Positions 11,928-23,489 of a stretch of DNA of 64,000 nt are shown one piece after another (the stretch's first letter is position 1; each line of letters starts with the position of its first letter). The position numbers were made by a program, and so were the translations under genes. This DNA comes from Heliocidaris erythrogramma. Lineage: Eukaryota; Echinodermata; Echinoidea; Camarodonta; Echinometridae. Below the pieces are notes generated by a model. The model searched no databases and had not been told where the DNA came from. It saw only the letters and a program-made list of their open reading frames with translations. Where the stretch lies: the NCBI GenBank assembly GCA_025617745.1, contig CM046864.1, positions 27,900,199 to 27,964,198 of the forward strand, written 5' to 3'.

Positions 11928-12105
11928 TCTAGTGGATAAGCCCCCGGACTGTGAGCCACAAGGTACGGGGTTCGAATTCCTGGCGCAGCACTAGTGTCTT
12001 TTGGCATTTGCACACTCGAACCAGGTGAGGTGATTGGATATCTGCCAGGTTCCTTGACATGCTCGAACGCCGTAAGAGCAGCCAGCCAGCCAGGCTAATA
12101 ATAAT
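11928..12105 (+). mobile_element. tRNA-derived SINE, 5' part
   Basis: TGGTCTAGTGGATAAGCCCC gives an A box and GGTTCGAATTCC (about 11969-11980) a B box of a tRNA-like RNA polymerase III promoter. The following text (CACTAGTGTCTTTTGGCA) matches SINE copies at 27850 and 63238. It is cut short by the MITE at 12118. It is not a functional tRNA gene: there is no acceptor-stem closure. Confidence 0.75.
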
Positions 12106-12117
12106 TTTGGAGCGCCA

Positions 12118-12403
12118 GGGGATGTTTGTTCGTGAAGTTACGCATGACTTTACGAACGACTCGAATATGAAGTGCCAGATAGGATGCCCGAAGTTTTTCC
12201 TGATGTTCTAACAAAGTGTGAATGTATTTCCAATAACTTCGATTTAAAAAAATGACAAAATATGTACTTTGCAAAAAAAAAAATAATCTACATCTGCACA
12301 GTTCAACTTTAGTTACAAATGACTGAGCATCCCATTTGGCTTGTCATATACAAGTCATTCGTAAAGTCGTGCGTAACTTTACGAACAGCTTTATGAAACA
12401 TCC
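12118..12403. mobile_element. MITE, GGGATGTTT / AAACATCCC termini
   Basis: Arms GTTCGTGAAGTTACGCATGA (12127) and the complementary sequence ending at 12390 flank about 200 bp. The right end carries an extra TTCATAAAGC-type piece (complement) not present on the left, so the left end has a small deletion. Confidence 0.75.
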
Positions 12404-13230
12404 CGCAGGAGTGTCAAGTCTGACAGACATGTGCGCTATACAGGAACTCACTATCATTAATAAAGGAGGCGGATTCATGTAAAGCATAATATTATATACA
12501 CAGAGAATTCGTAATTAGAAAGCACACAATATGGAATAAATTCTGCATAACAGAATAGCATTATAGGATAGGAAAGGAGGAAACATGCATTCATTACTTT
12601 AATAGTATATTTTTTCACTTTTAAATCATCATTTGTTTGGACAGCAAACTAAAAAAGGACATAGTTATGTGTAAGTGTAACACCCAGGTCATGCAGTAAT
12701 TAATTACATTAAAAGCAACAACATCATGAATAAAAACCACCATGAATAAAATTATATACATATTAATATCAAAGAGTGTTCAAGACAGTATGGGACATCA
12801 ATCAAATTTAGGAATCTAATATATAAAATTCCGGGAATCGTTATAGACTTGATCAGGTTTCATGAATCAAGGTGGAAAATACTTAGACATGTATAAGTAT
12901 AAATAGCATTCACAAGATTTAAAACATCACGAAGTTGGGCCCATCTCATCAAAAGAGGGGCAGCAGTTAAACAGTGTAAATTCTGATATTCCTCTTTTAT
13001 TACAATTTTATCAAGTTCAGGTCAAGTCAATAATAATCTTAATAAAAATAAAACTGCACAATATGAAAATAAAAAATAAAAACACTATGACAATAATAAT
13101 ATATACATGAAAACTGAAAGAAGTCCAATATATCTAAAGTACATTAGATGATCATGAACTGTAATAAAGTCAATTTATGGTTTAACAGTGCAATGTCTTG
13201 CTTCATTCCACGAAAAGTAAGATGAACCAT
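12404..13230. other. Non-coding AT-rich stretch
   Basis: No exon, transposon protein or clear repeat unit seen. Only A/T-rich unique-looking sequence. Confidence 0.5.
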
Positions 13231-13237
13231 TATAATA

Positions 13238-13313
13238 ATAATAATTGTTTTCTTTGCAAATATGGTATTAATATGATATTAATACAACATTTGCAAAGAA
13301 AACAATTATTATC
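13238..13313. other. 76-nt near-perfect hairpin
   Basis: AATAATTGTTTTCTTTGC is followed 40 nt later by its exact complement, with a second paired block (GTATTAAT/ATTAATAC) nearer the loop. The stem is interrupted only by a few mismatches. It is the size of a microRNA precursor but could equally be a tiny palindromic transposon remnant. Confidence 0.5.
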
Positions 13314-13620
13314 AAATGCATAATTTCTACATGTTAATGGCATATTCCTTTTAATCTCATTAACGGATCCAATGATCTTCGACTGGGGCGACAGGTCTTC
13401 AAAATCGCCGAAAGTAAAACGAAACAAATACAAACAAACACCCCATCTGCCACTAAGGGACGGTACTCTTATCTTAACATTCCCATTTGAATATTTTAAA
13501 TAAGGCGAATGAATAAGGGCTTAGTCTGAAGGCAGACGCACAGTTTTACCTGGCGCACACGATGAGTTAGCGGCCTGACGCATGACTGCGTCAGCTACTA
13601 GCGCAGCTCTTGGCGCATCA

Positions 13621-14160
13621 TCAATGAGTGATATCGCAAAAAAGTAACATGCAAAAGACAAGTTGCAAACACTGCTCACTTTTACTGACATCGTGATCAT
13701 GCATGGTTGCCTCCATGGTTCGGTGTAAAAAGCCAGAGGTAAAAATGCCAGTGGTAAAAATACCACAGGAATAAATGCCAGAGGTAAAAATGCCAGAGGA
13801 AAAAATGCCCGAGGTAAAAATGCCAGAGGAAAAATGCCAGAGGTAAAAATGCCAGGGGTAAAAATGACAAAGGTAAAATGACAGAGATAAACACGCGATG
13901 GGTAGCTGCGCAGAGGAGAATATAGGTGAAAAATCAAGAGGTGAAATATAAAGAAGGTCAAGAAGCAGACCTGACATCTGCTGGTATTTTACTTTTTAGA
14001 CTATTTGGTTTGACCGTGTTTTTCTTGTTGGACTCTGGACTCCAATGAGTGATATCGCAAAAAAGTAACATGCAAAAGAAAGGTTGCAAACACTGCTCTC
14101 TTTTACTGGCATTGTGATCATGCATGGTTGCCTCCATGGTTCGGCGTAAAAATGCCAGAG
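13621..14160 (+). repeat. 421-bp direct segmental duplication
   Basis: The ~120-bp block at 13621-13740 (GAGTGATATCGCAAAAAAGT ... CCTCCATGGTTCGG) is repeated at 14045-14160 with a few substitutions. Each copy is followed by a minisatellite of the same unit. The whole module (unique block plus minisatellite) was duplicated in tandem. Confidence 0.85.
13729..13885 (+). repeat. 15-bp minisatellite (GGTAAAAATGCCAGA), array a
   Basis: About ten units of GGTAAAAATGCCAGA with G/C and A/T variants. As 15 is divisible by three, long open frames with five-residue repeats (NARGK on one strand, LPLAF on the other) appear on both strands. They are artefacts. Confidence 0.9.
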
Positions 14161-14297
14161 GTAAAAATTTCAGTGGTAAAAATACCAGAGGAATAAATGC
14201 GAGAGGTAAAAATGCCAGAGGAAAAAATGTCAGAGGAAAAAATGCCCGAGGTAAAATTGCCCGAGGTAAAAATGCCAGAGGTAAAATGACAGAGATA
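14147..14297 (+). repeat. 15-bp minisatellite, array b
   Basis: Same unit and orientation as the array at 13729, downstream of the duplicated block. Confidence 0.9.
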
Positions 14298-14462
14298 ATG
14301 CACATTACGTTAGATGCAGATATATTCAAACGGAATTAAAAGTGAAAAAAAGAATATAATATTGAAGTGTTTGACAAAAAAGGCTCGTGAACTGAAAGCG
14401 AGGGCCAAACAATGCACGCATGCTATATTATATCCGGGGGGGGGGGGGGGGGGTACTAGCAT

Positions 14463-14765
14463 GTTTTTACCTCTGGCATCTTTACCTCTGGCATTTTTTT
14501 ACATCTGGCATTTTTTCCTCTGGCATTTTTACCACTGGTATTTTTACCTCTGGCATTTTTACCACTGGCCTTTTTATCTCTGGCATTTTTACCACTGGCA
14601 CTTTTACCTCTGGCATTTTTTCCTCTGGCATTTTTACCTCTGGCATTTCTTCCTCTGGCATTTTTTCCTCTGGCATTTTCACCTCTGGCATTTTTTTCCT
14701 CTGATATTTTTACCTCTGGCATTTATTCCTCTGGCATTTTTACCTCTGGCATTTTTACCTGGCAC
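14463..14765 (-). repeat. 15-bp minisatellite, array c, inverted
   Basis: About twenty units of the complementary sequence (TTTACCTCTGGCATT), so this array faces the two at 13729 and 14147. A run of about 19 G at 14434 precedes it. Together the three arrays could form a large hairpin. Confidence 0.9.
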
Positions 14766-15134
14766 CCTATCGAATATGTGAGGGCTTACATTATATGACT
14801 TAACTATAATTATTGGCAATATCTTCATCCATTAAAATAATACAGGGGGCATTATCTTTCACACTTATACATGTCGATTAATTACATAAAAAAGAGGTTA
14901 AAATCTTTGTTTTAGATGTCATCAAGACCAACATCAAGCAGGTCATCAGGTGTAGATATGGTTTGGAAGGTATCATCCTGCATAGTAGGATTGAAACACA
15001 ATGCAAATCAAAGTCTGAGCTTTAATATCCACCCTTTTTTCCCTTCTGTTATAGAGATAGGCAGCTTAAACCATAATTTTTTTTTCACGACTTTTATTTT
15101 TCGAATGACGATTCCTCTCTGCCTATGTAATATC

Positions 15135-16879
15135 TACACACTAAGAAATAGGGGTTCAAATTTGAACCCCTATAGGGGTTGGTACAATAGCAGCACCCCA
15201 AGGGGTTCAAAATTTGCACCCCAATATAGGGTGCATTTTTGCACCCTCTGGGTTCATATCTGCACCCTAATGGGTGCAACGTCGATGACAATCGATCACC
15301 ATTCTCGCCTCTTCACAGCTTGGCGGCAGACCATTTAAAGTTGCCGTTATTTCATATTTCACGCACATAGAACACAGACAGTACAATACACGCCATGAGG
15401 GGACCTCGCTGAAATCTATCAGGCCACGCCCGGGGGCTTCTACACTCTTAAAATAGATGGGCAAAAAAATGCCCAATTTTTAACCAACACTGGGCAACAT
15501 GGTGTCCACACAACTATTGGTTAAAATCTGCCCAACTGATGTTGGGTAATCAGTTTGCTATGTGGTTGGGCAAATTAAATTGCCCATCAGTTGGTGACCG
15601 ATCAGATTTTACCCAATTCTACAATTGCCCAACGGTTGGTTATATTCTCAGTTGGGTAATTATTTGCCCAACCAATTTTACCCAATAGGATTTAATCGCC
15701 CAACCCTCTTTGTCCAGCTGTTGGGTAATAAATATTATGTGGTTGGGCAAATTCAGTTGCCCAGTTGTTTCCTTTTTCCTCCAACCTAGAAAAAAAAAAT
15801 AAACCTGCTTGTTATGTCTTTCTGGGTTTCAATCCTAACCTATCCTACTTTAAGCTATCCTATCATAACTTAACCTATTCTATCCTAGTCCTATCCTATC
15901 TAGTTGGTACAGTCTAGTGCAAGCTCTTATATACCTCTTATATTTTTTTATGCATTTGGTGACAGTTAGTAAAATCCGGCCACCCCAAAACATACGCTAC
16001 TAAAAATCATGAATATTCATATCAGTGTTTTCCCCAATATTGGGGGGAAAAATGCGAATTTCTAACCAACCATCAGTTACCCAACAAAATTTACCCAACT
16101 GGCAAAGGGAATGTGACAAAATTACACAACTACAGGGCAACAAGTACCCAACCCATACTTACCAAACACTAATGGTAAATATATGACCAATATTTGTTAC
16201 ACCACTCGAGTGTCCAGTTGGTTAATAATAGCCCCAAATTGGGCATATTTTTAACCAACCAGCAGTTACCCAACTAAATTTAACCAACATTTTAAGAGTG
16301 TACAGTCTCACATTTAGGATTACTTATTCAACTTTTAAGTTGCAGTGTATAGTCTACTATCTATTCCTATAACAAATCAGTGTAACTGTTAGTAAAACTA
16401 GCACTTTCCCTTAAAATATAATCCCGACTGAATTAAAAATGCGAATTTTCCTGCCTTAATCCCTACGAGTAGCGATACGTTGGTTGCTGTCAACTTGCAA
16501 GCCGGTTACTGTTAGTCTTTGCGCGATTACTCTTTTGAAACACGTCACTACGGAGATGTTCAATTTAAGCAAATTTACGACACAAGCTGATCGAAATGGA
16601 TTTATTATTTCTTTTTTTAATTAATTTCATTTCTATGCTTTTGAATAATAAGTCTTATACTTCATGATATATTGTGACATAAGTGTCAACAATGCTAGTG
16701 TGGGTATTCATGTAAGACTAATACTTCTGCTCGAAGGGTGCAGAATTCAACCTTACACAATTTTGAACCCCGGTTTCCGCAAAGCGCACCCGTAGAGGTG
16801 CAAAATTCCACCCGAGTAGATATACGGGTGCTCCGCCAAAATTTGCACCCTAAAGTGAACCCTAATTTCTTAGTGTGTA
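15135..16879. mobile_element. Outer inverted-repeat element, TACACACTAAGAAAT termini
   Basis: Left end TACACACTAAGAAAT, right end ATTTCTTAGTGTGTA. Both subterminal zones are full of GGGTGCA/TGCACCC motifs (15170-15280 and 16735-16860), a typical transposase-binding layout. The middle was split by the element at 15441-16302. No transposase is encoded. Confidence 0.8.
15441..16302. mobile_element. Inner element, TACACTCTTAAAAT termini, with TTGGGCAA repeats
   Basis: Ends TACACTCTTAAAAT and ATTTTAAGAGTGTA are perfect inverted repeats. Both halves contain many TTGGGCAA / TTGCCCAA and AACCAACC motifs (15465-15770 and 16060-16290). It is nested inside 15135-16879 and is therefore the younger insertion. 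Confidence 0.85.
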
Positions 16880-17064
16880 CATGTATATAAAGATTATATT
16901 TTATTTAAATTTCAAGCGTATTAAAACGAGGGAGCGACCGGGTGAGAGGGATTTCTAGTTTGAATACTGATACTCTGAATTCTAGAGCACTTTGAAGAGT
17001 CTAAGTGTCCTGTAGCCTTGAGTCATTATTTGCTACATATTTCTTTCATGGTGTTTCAAATTTC

Positions 17065-18125
17065 CAGGGGACGTGTCACCAAGTCCATTTATATATGGAT
17101 AGCTGGAAGTCTCTTCTATCATAATATGACACTAAAAGTCCGAATATGTTTTATGCTTGAGTGAGCACTGCCCACATTATTTTGTAAAGGACATGAAAAT
17201 TAGGTTGTGCAGGAATTGGCTATCCACTTTGGGTGAAGTGAAAAGTTATACACTGTAGAAATTGCTGACTGTCTGATGAGTTTATGATAAATCATGTTGG
17301 ACATGGGTTTGTGCAGTGAATGATCATGAATGATCATGTATTGTGTTTTTAATCGCAATTTGATTATGGAAGTTGTTTTGACAGTACCGTATTATCTGGT
17401 GTTGATGTCTGTGGTAATTGTAGCGGTGCTCCTGGTAGTTCATGTTGGGGGGGGGGGGGGGTTGGTTGTGTGCGTGTGTGTGTGACGTGTTACAATTCCC
17501 ACCGTGTTTTTCATTGTCTTAGGTCCATCTGTACGAATTTTGCTCCATTCCAAACTATTCATCCCATCATTCCTTGCCCAAAACTCATTTGCCATAAAGA
17601 AAGTTTTCTAATTAATACCCATTTGGTTGATTAATTGGTTGTTTGAATGTTTTTGTGGGGGTTTTTGTTGATTGATTGATTCATTATTGATTGCATCAGT
17701 GTTTCATTCTGAATTATCAATTTGTGTTCCTGAATAAAGGTGACGTAAACCATGCCATACCCAGCACAAACCCCAAACCTAATGGTTCATTATCAAATAA
17801 GATCAACAGCGGGTAATGCTTTTAAAACTTCCACAGTGAAATATGATCACTGATGCATAAACTTTTGATTACATAACACCATGTCATACCACACACAGAC
17901 CCATACCCACAATCTATCATAAACCCATAATACCATAAGCAATTTCTAAGCTGGAGAACTTCTCATCTCAGCCAAACTGGATAGTGAATTCCTGCGCAAC
18001 CTAAATTTCATGTCCTTTACAAAAGTGGGCAGTGCTCATCCAAGCATGAAATATTTTGGACTCTTTGGTGTCAAGTGATAGAAGAGACCTTCAGCTATCC
18101 ATATATATATACAAATTCCCCAAAG
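17065..18125. mobile_element. ~1.06-kb inverted-repeat element
   Basis: GGATAGCTGGAAGTCTCTTCTATC at 17096 and its imperfect complement at 18076-18102 begin diverged arms. The arms also share a GGGCAGTGCTC/GAGCACTGCCC block and an ACATGAAAATTAGGTTG-type block. Arms are about 270 bp with indels, so this is an older copy. A G run and GT repeat (17446-17480) lie in the centre. Confidence 0.65.
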
Positions 18126-19477
18126 TTCACTGATTTTTTTTTTTTAAATTTGGGGGCCGTTTTAAAAGTATCACTTTTGGGGGACACTCGGTACATAAAG
18201 TTAGCATACTATTATCTGTATTTGTGTTACAGGTCTTCAAAGGGATTTTATACATTTTAGGAAATTTTTCATTCATGTTTGTAATAAGAATTAGGGAAAA
18301 ATAAATTTCCTCAGAAGAGCGCGAATAGTCCCTAATTGCGTAGAACTGTTTTTAAGGTTGAGTTGACACAGCATTGTACTGGTAGTAGGGCGTGAATATA
18401 CGAAGCTACTAAGACACACGCTCAAACTAAGGAATGCAGAAGATACAGAATGATGATCGGATGCACAGTACGGTATGTGTTTTCGGGTTTGCTCCAGCAA
18501 AAAACGGTAATCTCACCTGTTCTCATTTTAACCTTGCCTGCTCAGGTTGTCTGTCGCTGCCATCGAAGCTAGGCACTGGCGTAAATCCCAGGGGGTAGGG
18601 GTTTATAAACCCCCCCCCCCCCCCAATACACATCACCACACACACACACACACACTTTTCGGGCAGGGGGTGGCCTGTACAAATATGCCCCCATTTTTCA
18701 AGGAAGAAATAATTTCTTCATCAATCAGTCATTGAAAAATTTGATAAAATTAATATAAAAACCGTCATATTAGTGAGAATTCCTCCTCAAAATGCAATTA
18801 AAATGCTGAAGATTTGAATGTTTCGATATTTCCGATTTCATACATCGAAATCTCTCAGTCATGTCCATTACATGTTTTCCTTTGCTACAAATGGGCATTA
18901 CATCCCCGTCTATTTAATGCACAGTTAATGCAAAATGTAGGCCTAATGAAACATGGTATTATAAACAAAGTGTAGAAAAGAAGCCTAGGTATGTTCACGT
19001 CATGCTGAGGACACACTTTACAGCATTCTCCAAAATTAGAGTCTATCTAATACATCTTCTAGTTCATGAGTCTTCTTTCAGGATTCAGAATGACGCATCA
19101 ACTCTTTAGAATAATTTTAGGATTATTTCAAATCAGGCGCTGGGGTGGGGGTACAGTGTCCCCCGTATTTCAGGAATCTGTGCATCCTAGAAGTTCCCCC
19201 TTTTACATAGGAAAATGTTCCGTTTACTTCAGATAAGTGCCCCATTCCCTTTATATTCCTGCTCGTTCCACATACTTCCAATTTTGATTTTATTACCATT
19301 GATAATTGCAAGAGGCCTATTAAATGTACCCTGCAACCCAAATGCAAGTTGATTTCTGTTGATGTGTAGGAATGCATACAACTATATTTTTTTGTTATTC
19401 AAACATCTAAACAATTATGTTTCAGATATTTAAAAAAATATTTTTTGAAATCATGTTTTCAAACATGCTGAGCTCCA
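18126..19477. other. Non-coding stretch with one dispersed-repeat copy
   Basis: Nothing coding is seen. At 18570-18740 a GGCGTAAATCCCAGGGGG start, a C run and a (CA)n tract mark another copy of the GGATCC-type dispersed family. Confidence 0.5.
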
Positions 19478-19821
19478 CCCTAAGAAAGAAATGCTTCAGG
19501 TCTCATTCCTGCAGTGACATCATATGTCAATTATTAGTGAGCTAAGGAGAGACAGTGGTATGTAGCTCTGCCAGAAATGATCATCTGTTCTTATAGACCA
19601 TAACTGCCTACATACTAGTTGCTATGTCAGACATGCTGTAGTTCACCAAGAAAAGAATGGTAATGAAGAGGGATTGTTTGAAAACATGTAATTCTATTGT
19701 GAGCATGGGCCGAGCTGGGGGAAGTTACATTCCACTGTCTATTGTAGAATGTTAGTGAAGCTGACTAATGATTGACAGATGATGTCATTGCAGGAATGAG
19801 ATCTGGAGCTTTTTTGTAGGG
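19478..19821. mobile_element. MITE, CCCTA / TAGGG termini
   Basis: Arms share CAGTGACATCATATGTCAAT at about 19515 and the complement near 19770, plus a CATTCCTGCA/TGCAGGAATG block. The outer ends read CCCTAAGAAAG and TTTGTAGGG. About 344 bp, non-coding. Confidence 0.6.
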
Positions 19822-20279
19822 TATAATATGCCACTGTTTAGAGATGGTATATTTTTCCCGTTGTAGGTGTCCTTTTTCCAGAAATAGCCCTTGATTACGG
19901 GTGCCCCCCAAACTTTGGAGATTTCCGCTCAATATTACGATCATACCCCCACTACTTGAACCGGATGTACGCTGGTGAAGCTAGGTCCAGCTATACAGTC
20001 CATCCGAGAAAAAAACGAAACCCTAAAACAAAGGGTTATTGTGACCACACTGTGCACTATGACAATAATTATCTCTTATCCATAAACTAGAAGTATTATG
20101 ATTTTAAATGATACCTTGATGTCATCAATCCGTACATGATGTACCAAGCATCATCATTTTTAAAATTACAATTGTAAAAACTCAGTTGTGCCAGATTTGG
20201 GTAAATGGGATTGGGGGCATATTTAGGAAATATTTCTTTCACGTTTGAGGAATTAGGGAATAATCTTTATGAAGGTTCA

Positions 20280-20500
20280 CTAGACTGACCGCTCGAGAGA
20301 CCGATCTTGTAGGTCTAGTGGACCTTGTAACCACTTTTCAGAGGCTGCACTGGACCGATGGCACACGAGACCGACAGCCTTTGAGTTCGACATTTCTTTT
20401 CTTTTTTTTTTTGTGGACCTTTAGGGACTTTCTTCTTTTCTATATTTTACAGTGTGTCTCTTTATTTTATAGGTCTCTCGGGTTGTCGGTCTTCGGACGA
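20280..20500. repeat. GAGACCGA-rich dispersed repeat
   Basis: Repeated variants of GAGAGACCGAT, GAGACCGACAG and the inverted GTCTCTCGGGTTGTCGGTC occur within 220 bp. Similar phrases (GAGATCGACAACCC, AAGACCGGACA) occur at 44605-44720. Probably a short inverted-repeat element; the boundaries are unclear. Confidence 0.4.
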
Positions 20501-20640
20501 AGAAAGGAAAACAAGGGAAAAATTATAAAGAAAGAGAAATGTATAAAGAGAAAAAAGAAAGGAAGAGAAAAAACAAAAGAGAAATAAAGAAAAGGAGAAA
20601 AAGAGGAACAAATCACAGAATTAATGGGAAAGAATGCGGA
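20500..20640 (+). repeat. A/G-rich purine tract
   Basis: Dominated by GAAAG and AAAAG words. The Lys-rich frames here are composition artefacts. Confidence 0.75.
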
Positions 20641-21299
20641 AGAATACTGTATGAGGAAGAAAAACAGACTATAGCTGTATCATTGCATTACTATAATTAT
20701 ATGATTCAATTAAAAAATGCCCTAGTCTTGCACGGATAACAAAGTCTCTACCGAATTGTATTAACAGGAAAAACAATGTATTCTACAAATATAAAAATAA
20801 CCCATTTGTCCAGATTAAAGGCATTGAGTAGCTTTGCAAAATTTGACAAATTCAGCGTGAAAGTGGTCCAATGATATATAATCCTACTGTTAGAACTATA
20901 CTTAGCAACATGTGAAAGTAAGATAGAAATTGGAGCTCATTTACTATTTTTAAAAAAGAAAATAAATGTGGTTTTGAAAACAAAATTCTGGCTGAAATAA
21001 CGGCAGATCTACGTTTCAAACAGTATTTGGTCTAGCGTCCTCATGCGTTCGTTGTGAGACATTGGCAATACGCTATGTGTGTTTCGTACATGTATAGAGA
21101 TAGTATCTATGGTAAGCCCGTTTATACCCAACATCCACTTACAGGCGCTAGGCGCCAGTGATATACCAGCCAGCTGAGCTGTCGGGATAGTTACTTGTAC
21201 AGTGCAACGGTATACGTTCGTACTCCGTATAGTCGGCGAGCCATGTAGCTACATGTAACTCAGCTCAGTGCACACATAGTGAAAGCTAGTTCTCGACGT

Positions 21300-21404
21300 T
21301 TGTTTTATCATCTTGAGAGTGAGACTTGAAATTTTTTTCTCCTTACTGCCAGCGCCGGGACAGGGGCACAGTGTGATATCCACACAACTCACTGTACGGT
21401 ACCG
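21300..21404 (+). other. Possible untranslated exon with strong donor
   Basis: A CpG-containing stretch ends in ACCG/GTAAGTG (donor at 21405). Upstream sequence has promoter-like mixed composition unlike the surrounding AT-rich DNA. No frame or downstream partner could be tied to it. Confidence 0.2.
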
Positions 21405-21699
21405 GTAAGTGTAAGATTTGTAAGATTTGTAAGATTTTATTGACTCTATCGACTGGAGTGGTAGGTATAATCCCGGGTATAGGGTGACCTACATCATACA
21501 TGTACTGCGTACTTTACTGTACGCCGAGCTCCTTGGGCTTGGCTGATCAATCTGGTAATATAGTGGGCATGGACCACTCATAGCTACATTCCTATACTTC
21601 GTGTGTATAATGTAGGCAGTCATACACCTCAACTTTTTAAAACACCACTGCACAAAAGTCACCAACATTCACTCAAAATCGGCATTTAATTTACAAAAA

Positions 21700-22150
21700 C
21701 CGACCCCAAAATATTCAAGAAATACAATAAATTCAACTCACCGATGTTGGAAAATATATTTCAAAAAATGAAATCCGTAATTTACTCTCGATTCTCGCGA
21801 AACGAGCTATCGGAGTCATTGTGTACATTTCCTTGTCGCCGCGGGCGCTGACATCTCCCAAAAGAGTTTTGTCCTTAAAAATTCGGTCCCTATATGGCGT
21901 ACATGGAAAAGTCCCGATTTTCTGTGTGCGCGATCGTAAAGATCGATGTGCGCTTGCGATCCCGAGTTTTTCGTGGACAAAAAATTTATTGGCCGATTTT
22001 AGTCTAAGACATCGGCAGTATGTAAACAATACGCGATCGCGAAACAAATCGGCGGGGATTTCTCGGTTTTGGACAAGATTTTGACTTTGGATTTTGCTGA
22101 AAATATCAAAAGTTCTTCCTAACGGCCATTTGATGTAGGAGTGAGATTTT
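21700..22150. other. CpG-rich island without recognised gene
   Basis: Contains several GATCG, CGATCG and CGCG words (for example GCGCGATCGTAAAGATCG near 21935) and frames open on both strands, none recognised. Could be a promoter region or an old element. Confidence 0.3.
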
Positions 22151-22679
22151 TAAGGGCTGAATTTGAAAGCAAGGTATTTAAAATATTTATCTTATTTTTC
22201 CCCCATACCTTCAGTACATGCGACAGAAAATACCAACTATTTTACAGAAATGTACCCGTGAGTGGCATGGACCATGGTGGGAGTGGTACTGGCCTCCGCA
22301 GCTGTATGGGGAGCCCTAGGCTGCTAGTAGTACTAGGTCTGCGCACCTAACTAAGGTTTGACGGAAAAAATGAACAAGAATTTCTTTAATATTCCTCTAA
22401 AGATTTATTTTATTTTATTCCTGATATTCTAAAGAGTAAGTTTGAGAAAAAATTGCATCAAAATTAGAGCAAGAACAATGCCATTTTCACAAGAAACTGT
22501 GGCCTTGTCATTTCAAGTAATTCAACATCCCTGATACTGATGATAGCAGAAAGTGTTAAAAATGACGTGATATTTACGTCGTGGTTTTCGTCTTTTTTAC
22601 GTCCTGTAATTACGTCAATAAGACTACAACTTGCATCAACGCAAGACGTCAAGAGGACGTCTTATTTTGACGTCATCTG

Positions 22680-23100
22680 TACACTGTAAAAACTGAAGTG
22701 CTGTAGTAGTAGTAGGCCTATAGCCTAGGCTATATAGCACTTTTTGAGGGCATGCATAGGGACTGCACTCAGAGTCAGAGTGCTATTGAATGCACACAGC
22801 GTGCTATTTCAGCACTTTCACGCGAGCTGGACCGACTAAACATTCATTAAAAAAAATTATTTTGGCGAGCCTCGAACCAGTGTCCGCTGATCGAGAATTG
22901 CTGGCATTACCGCTGGACTAACTCACATCGTACGATGTAGAGCAGATCATATTGTTACATAGTGAATTTACGACACCACATAGTTCATGTTATCTATTTG
23001 ACTCCCATTAGCACACTACAACTAGTGCTACAAACAGCATTTCAGGTGCAGTCACTATTATACATGCCCCTAAAAGTAACGCTTTAGTTTTTACAGTGTA
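22680..23100. mobile_element. Inner 421-bp MITE, TACACTGTAAAAACT termini
   Basis: Ends TACACTGTAAAAACT and AGTTTTTACAGTGTA are inverted repeats. The insertion interrupts the arms of the GACGTC element exactly at its centre. It encloses a tRNA-like stretch. Confidence 0.8.
22858..22935 (-). other. tRNA-like segment
   Basis: The minus strand reads TTAGTCCAGCGGTAATGCC (A-box-like) and GGTTCGAGGCTC (B-box-like) with tRNA spacing. T-stem pairing fails, so it is not a functional tRNA gene. It may be a SINE head or tRNA pseudogene carried by the MITE. Confidence 0.4.
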
Positions 23101-23489
23101 CAAGACGTAAAGATGACGTCAAAATAAGACGTCCTCATGACGTCTTGCGTTGGTGCAAGTTGTCGTCTTATTGACGTAATTACAGGAAGTAAAAAAGATG
23201 TAAACGACGACATAAACATCACATCATTTTTTCCTCTTTCTACTATCAGGGACAGGGATTGAATATACAATCTTGCATGGTTCCCAATCCCATGTCTGCG
23301 CACTTATTCATTTACACGCAGTTCGGGAGTTTTGATGTGAAAAACAACATTTTGTGGCTTGTGAATAAAATGTCTGGTTTGCATGGCTCGCAAGTATGTG
23401 AGAAATGATTATAATTCATTTAGACATGTTACTTGTTAAAATGTTAGATCTTGTTTTTGTTGATATGTGCCTCTGACTCCACTCACAGT

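Larger units (their letters stand above)
22529..23251. mobile_element. Outer MITE rich in GACGTC/TTACGTC
   Basis: Arms 22529-22679 and 23101-23251 are inverted copies full of GACGTC and TTACGTC (TGACGTCA = CRE/ATF-type words). Termini are CCCTGATA and TATCAGGG. The centre is occupied by a second element. Confidence 0.8.

Noticed and set aside
11928..12000. Functional tRNA gene
   Set aside because: A and B boxes are present but stems do not close, and the sequence continues as a SINE body shared with other copies.
13521..14781. Long open frames with NARGK or LPLAF repeats
   Set aside because: They come from a 15-bp minisatellite and are open on both strands; no start context or domain.
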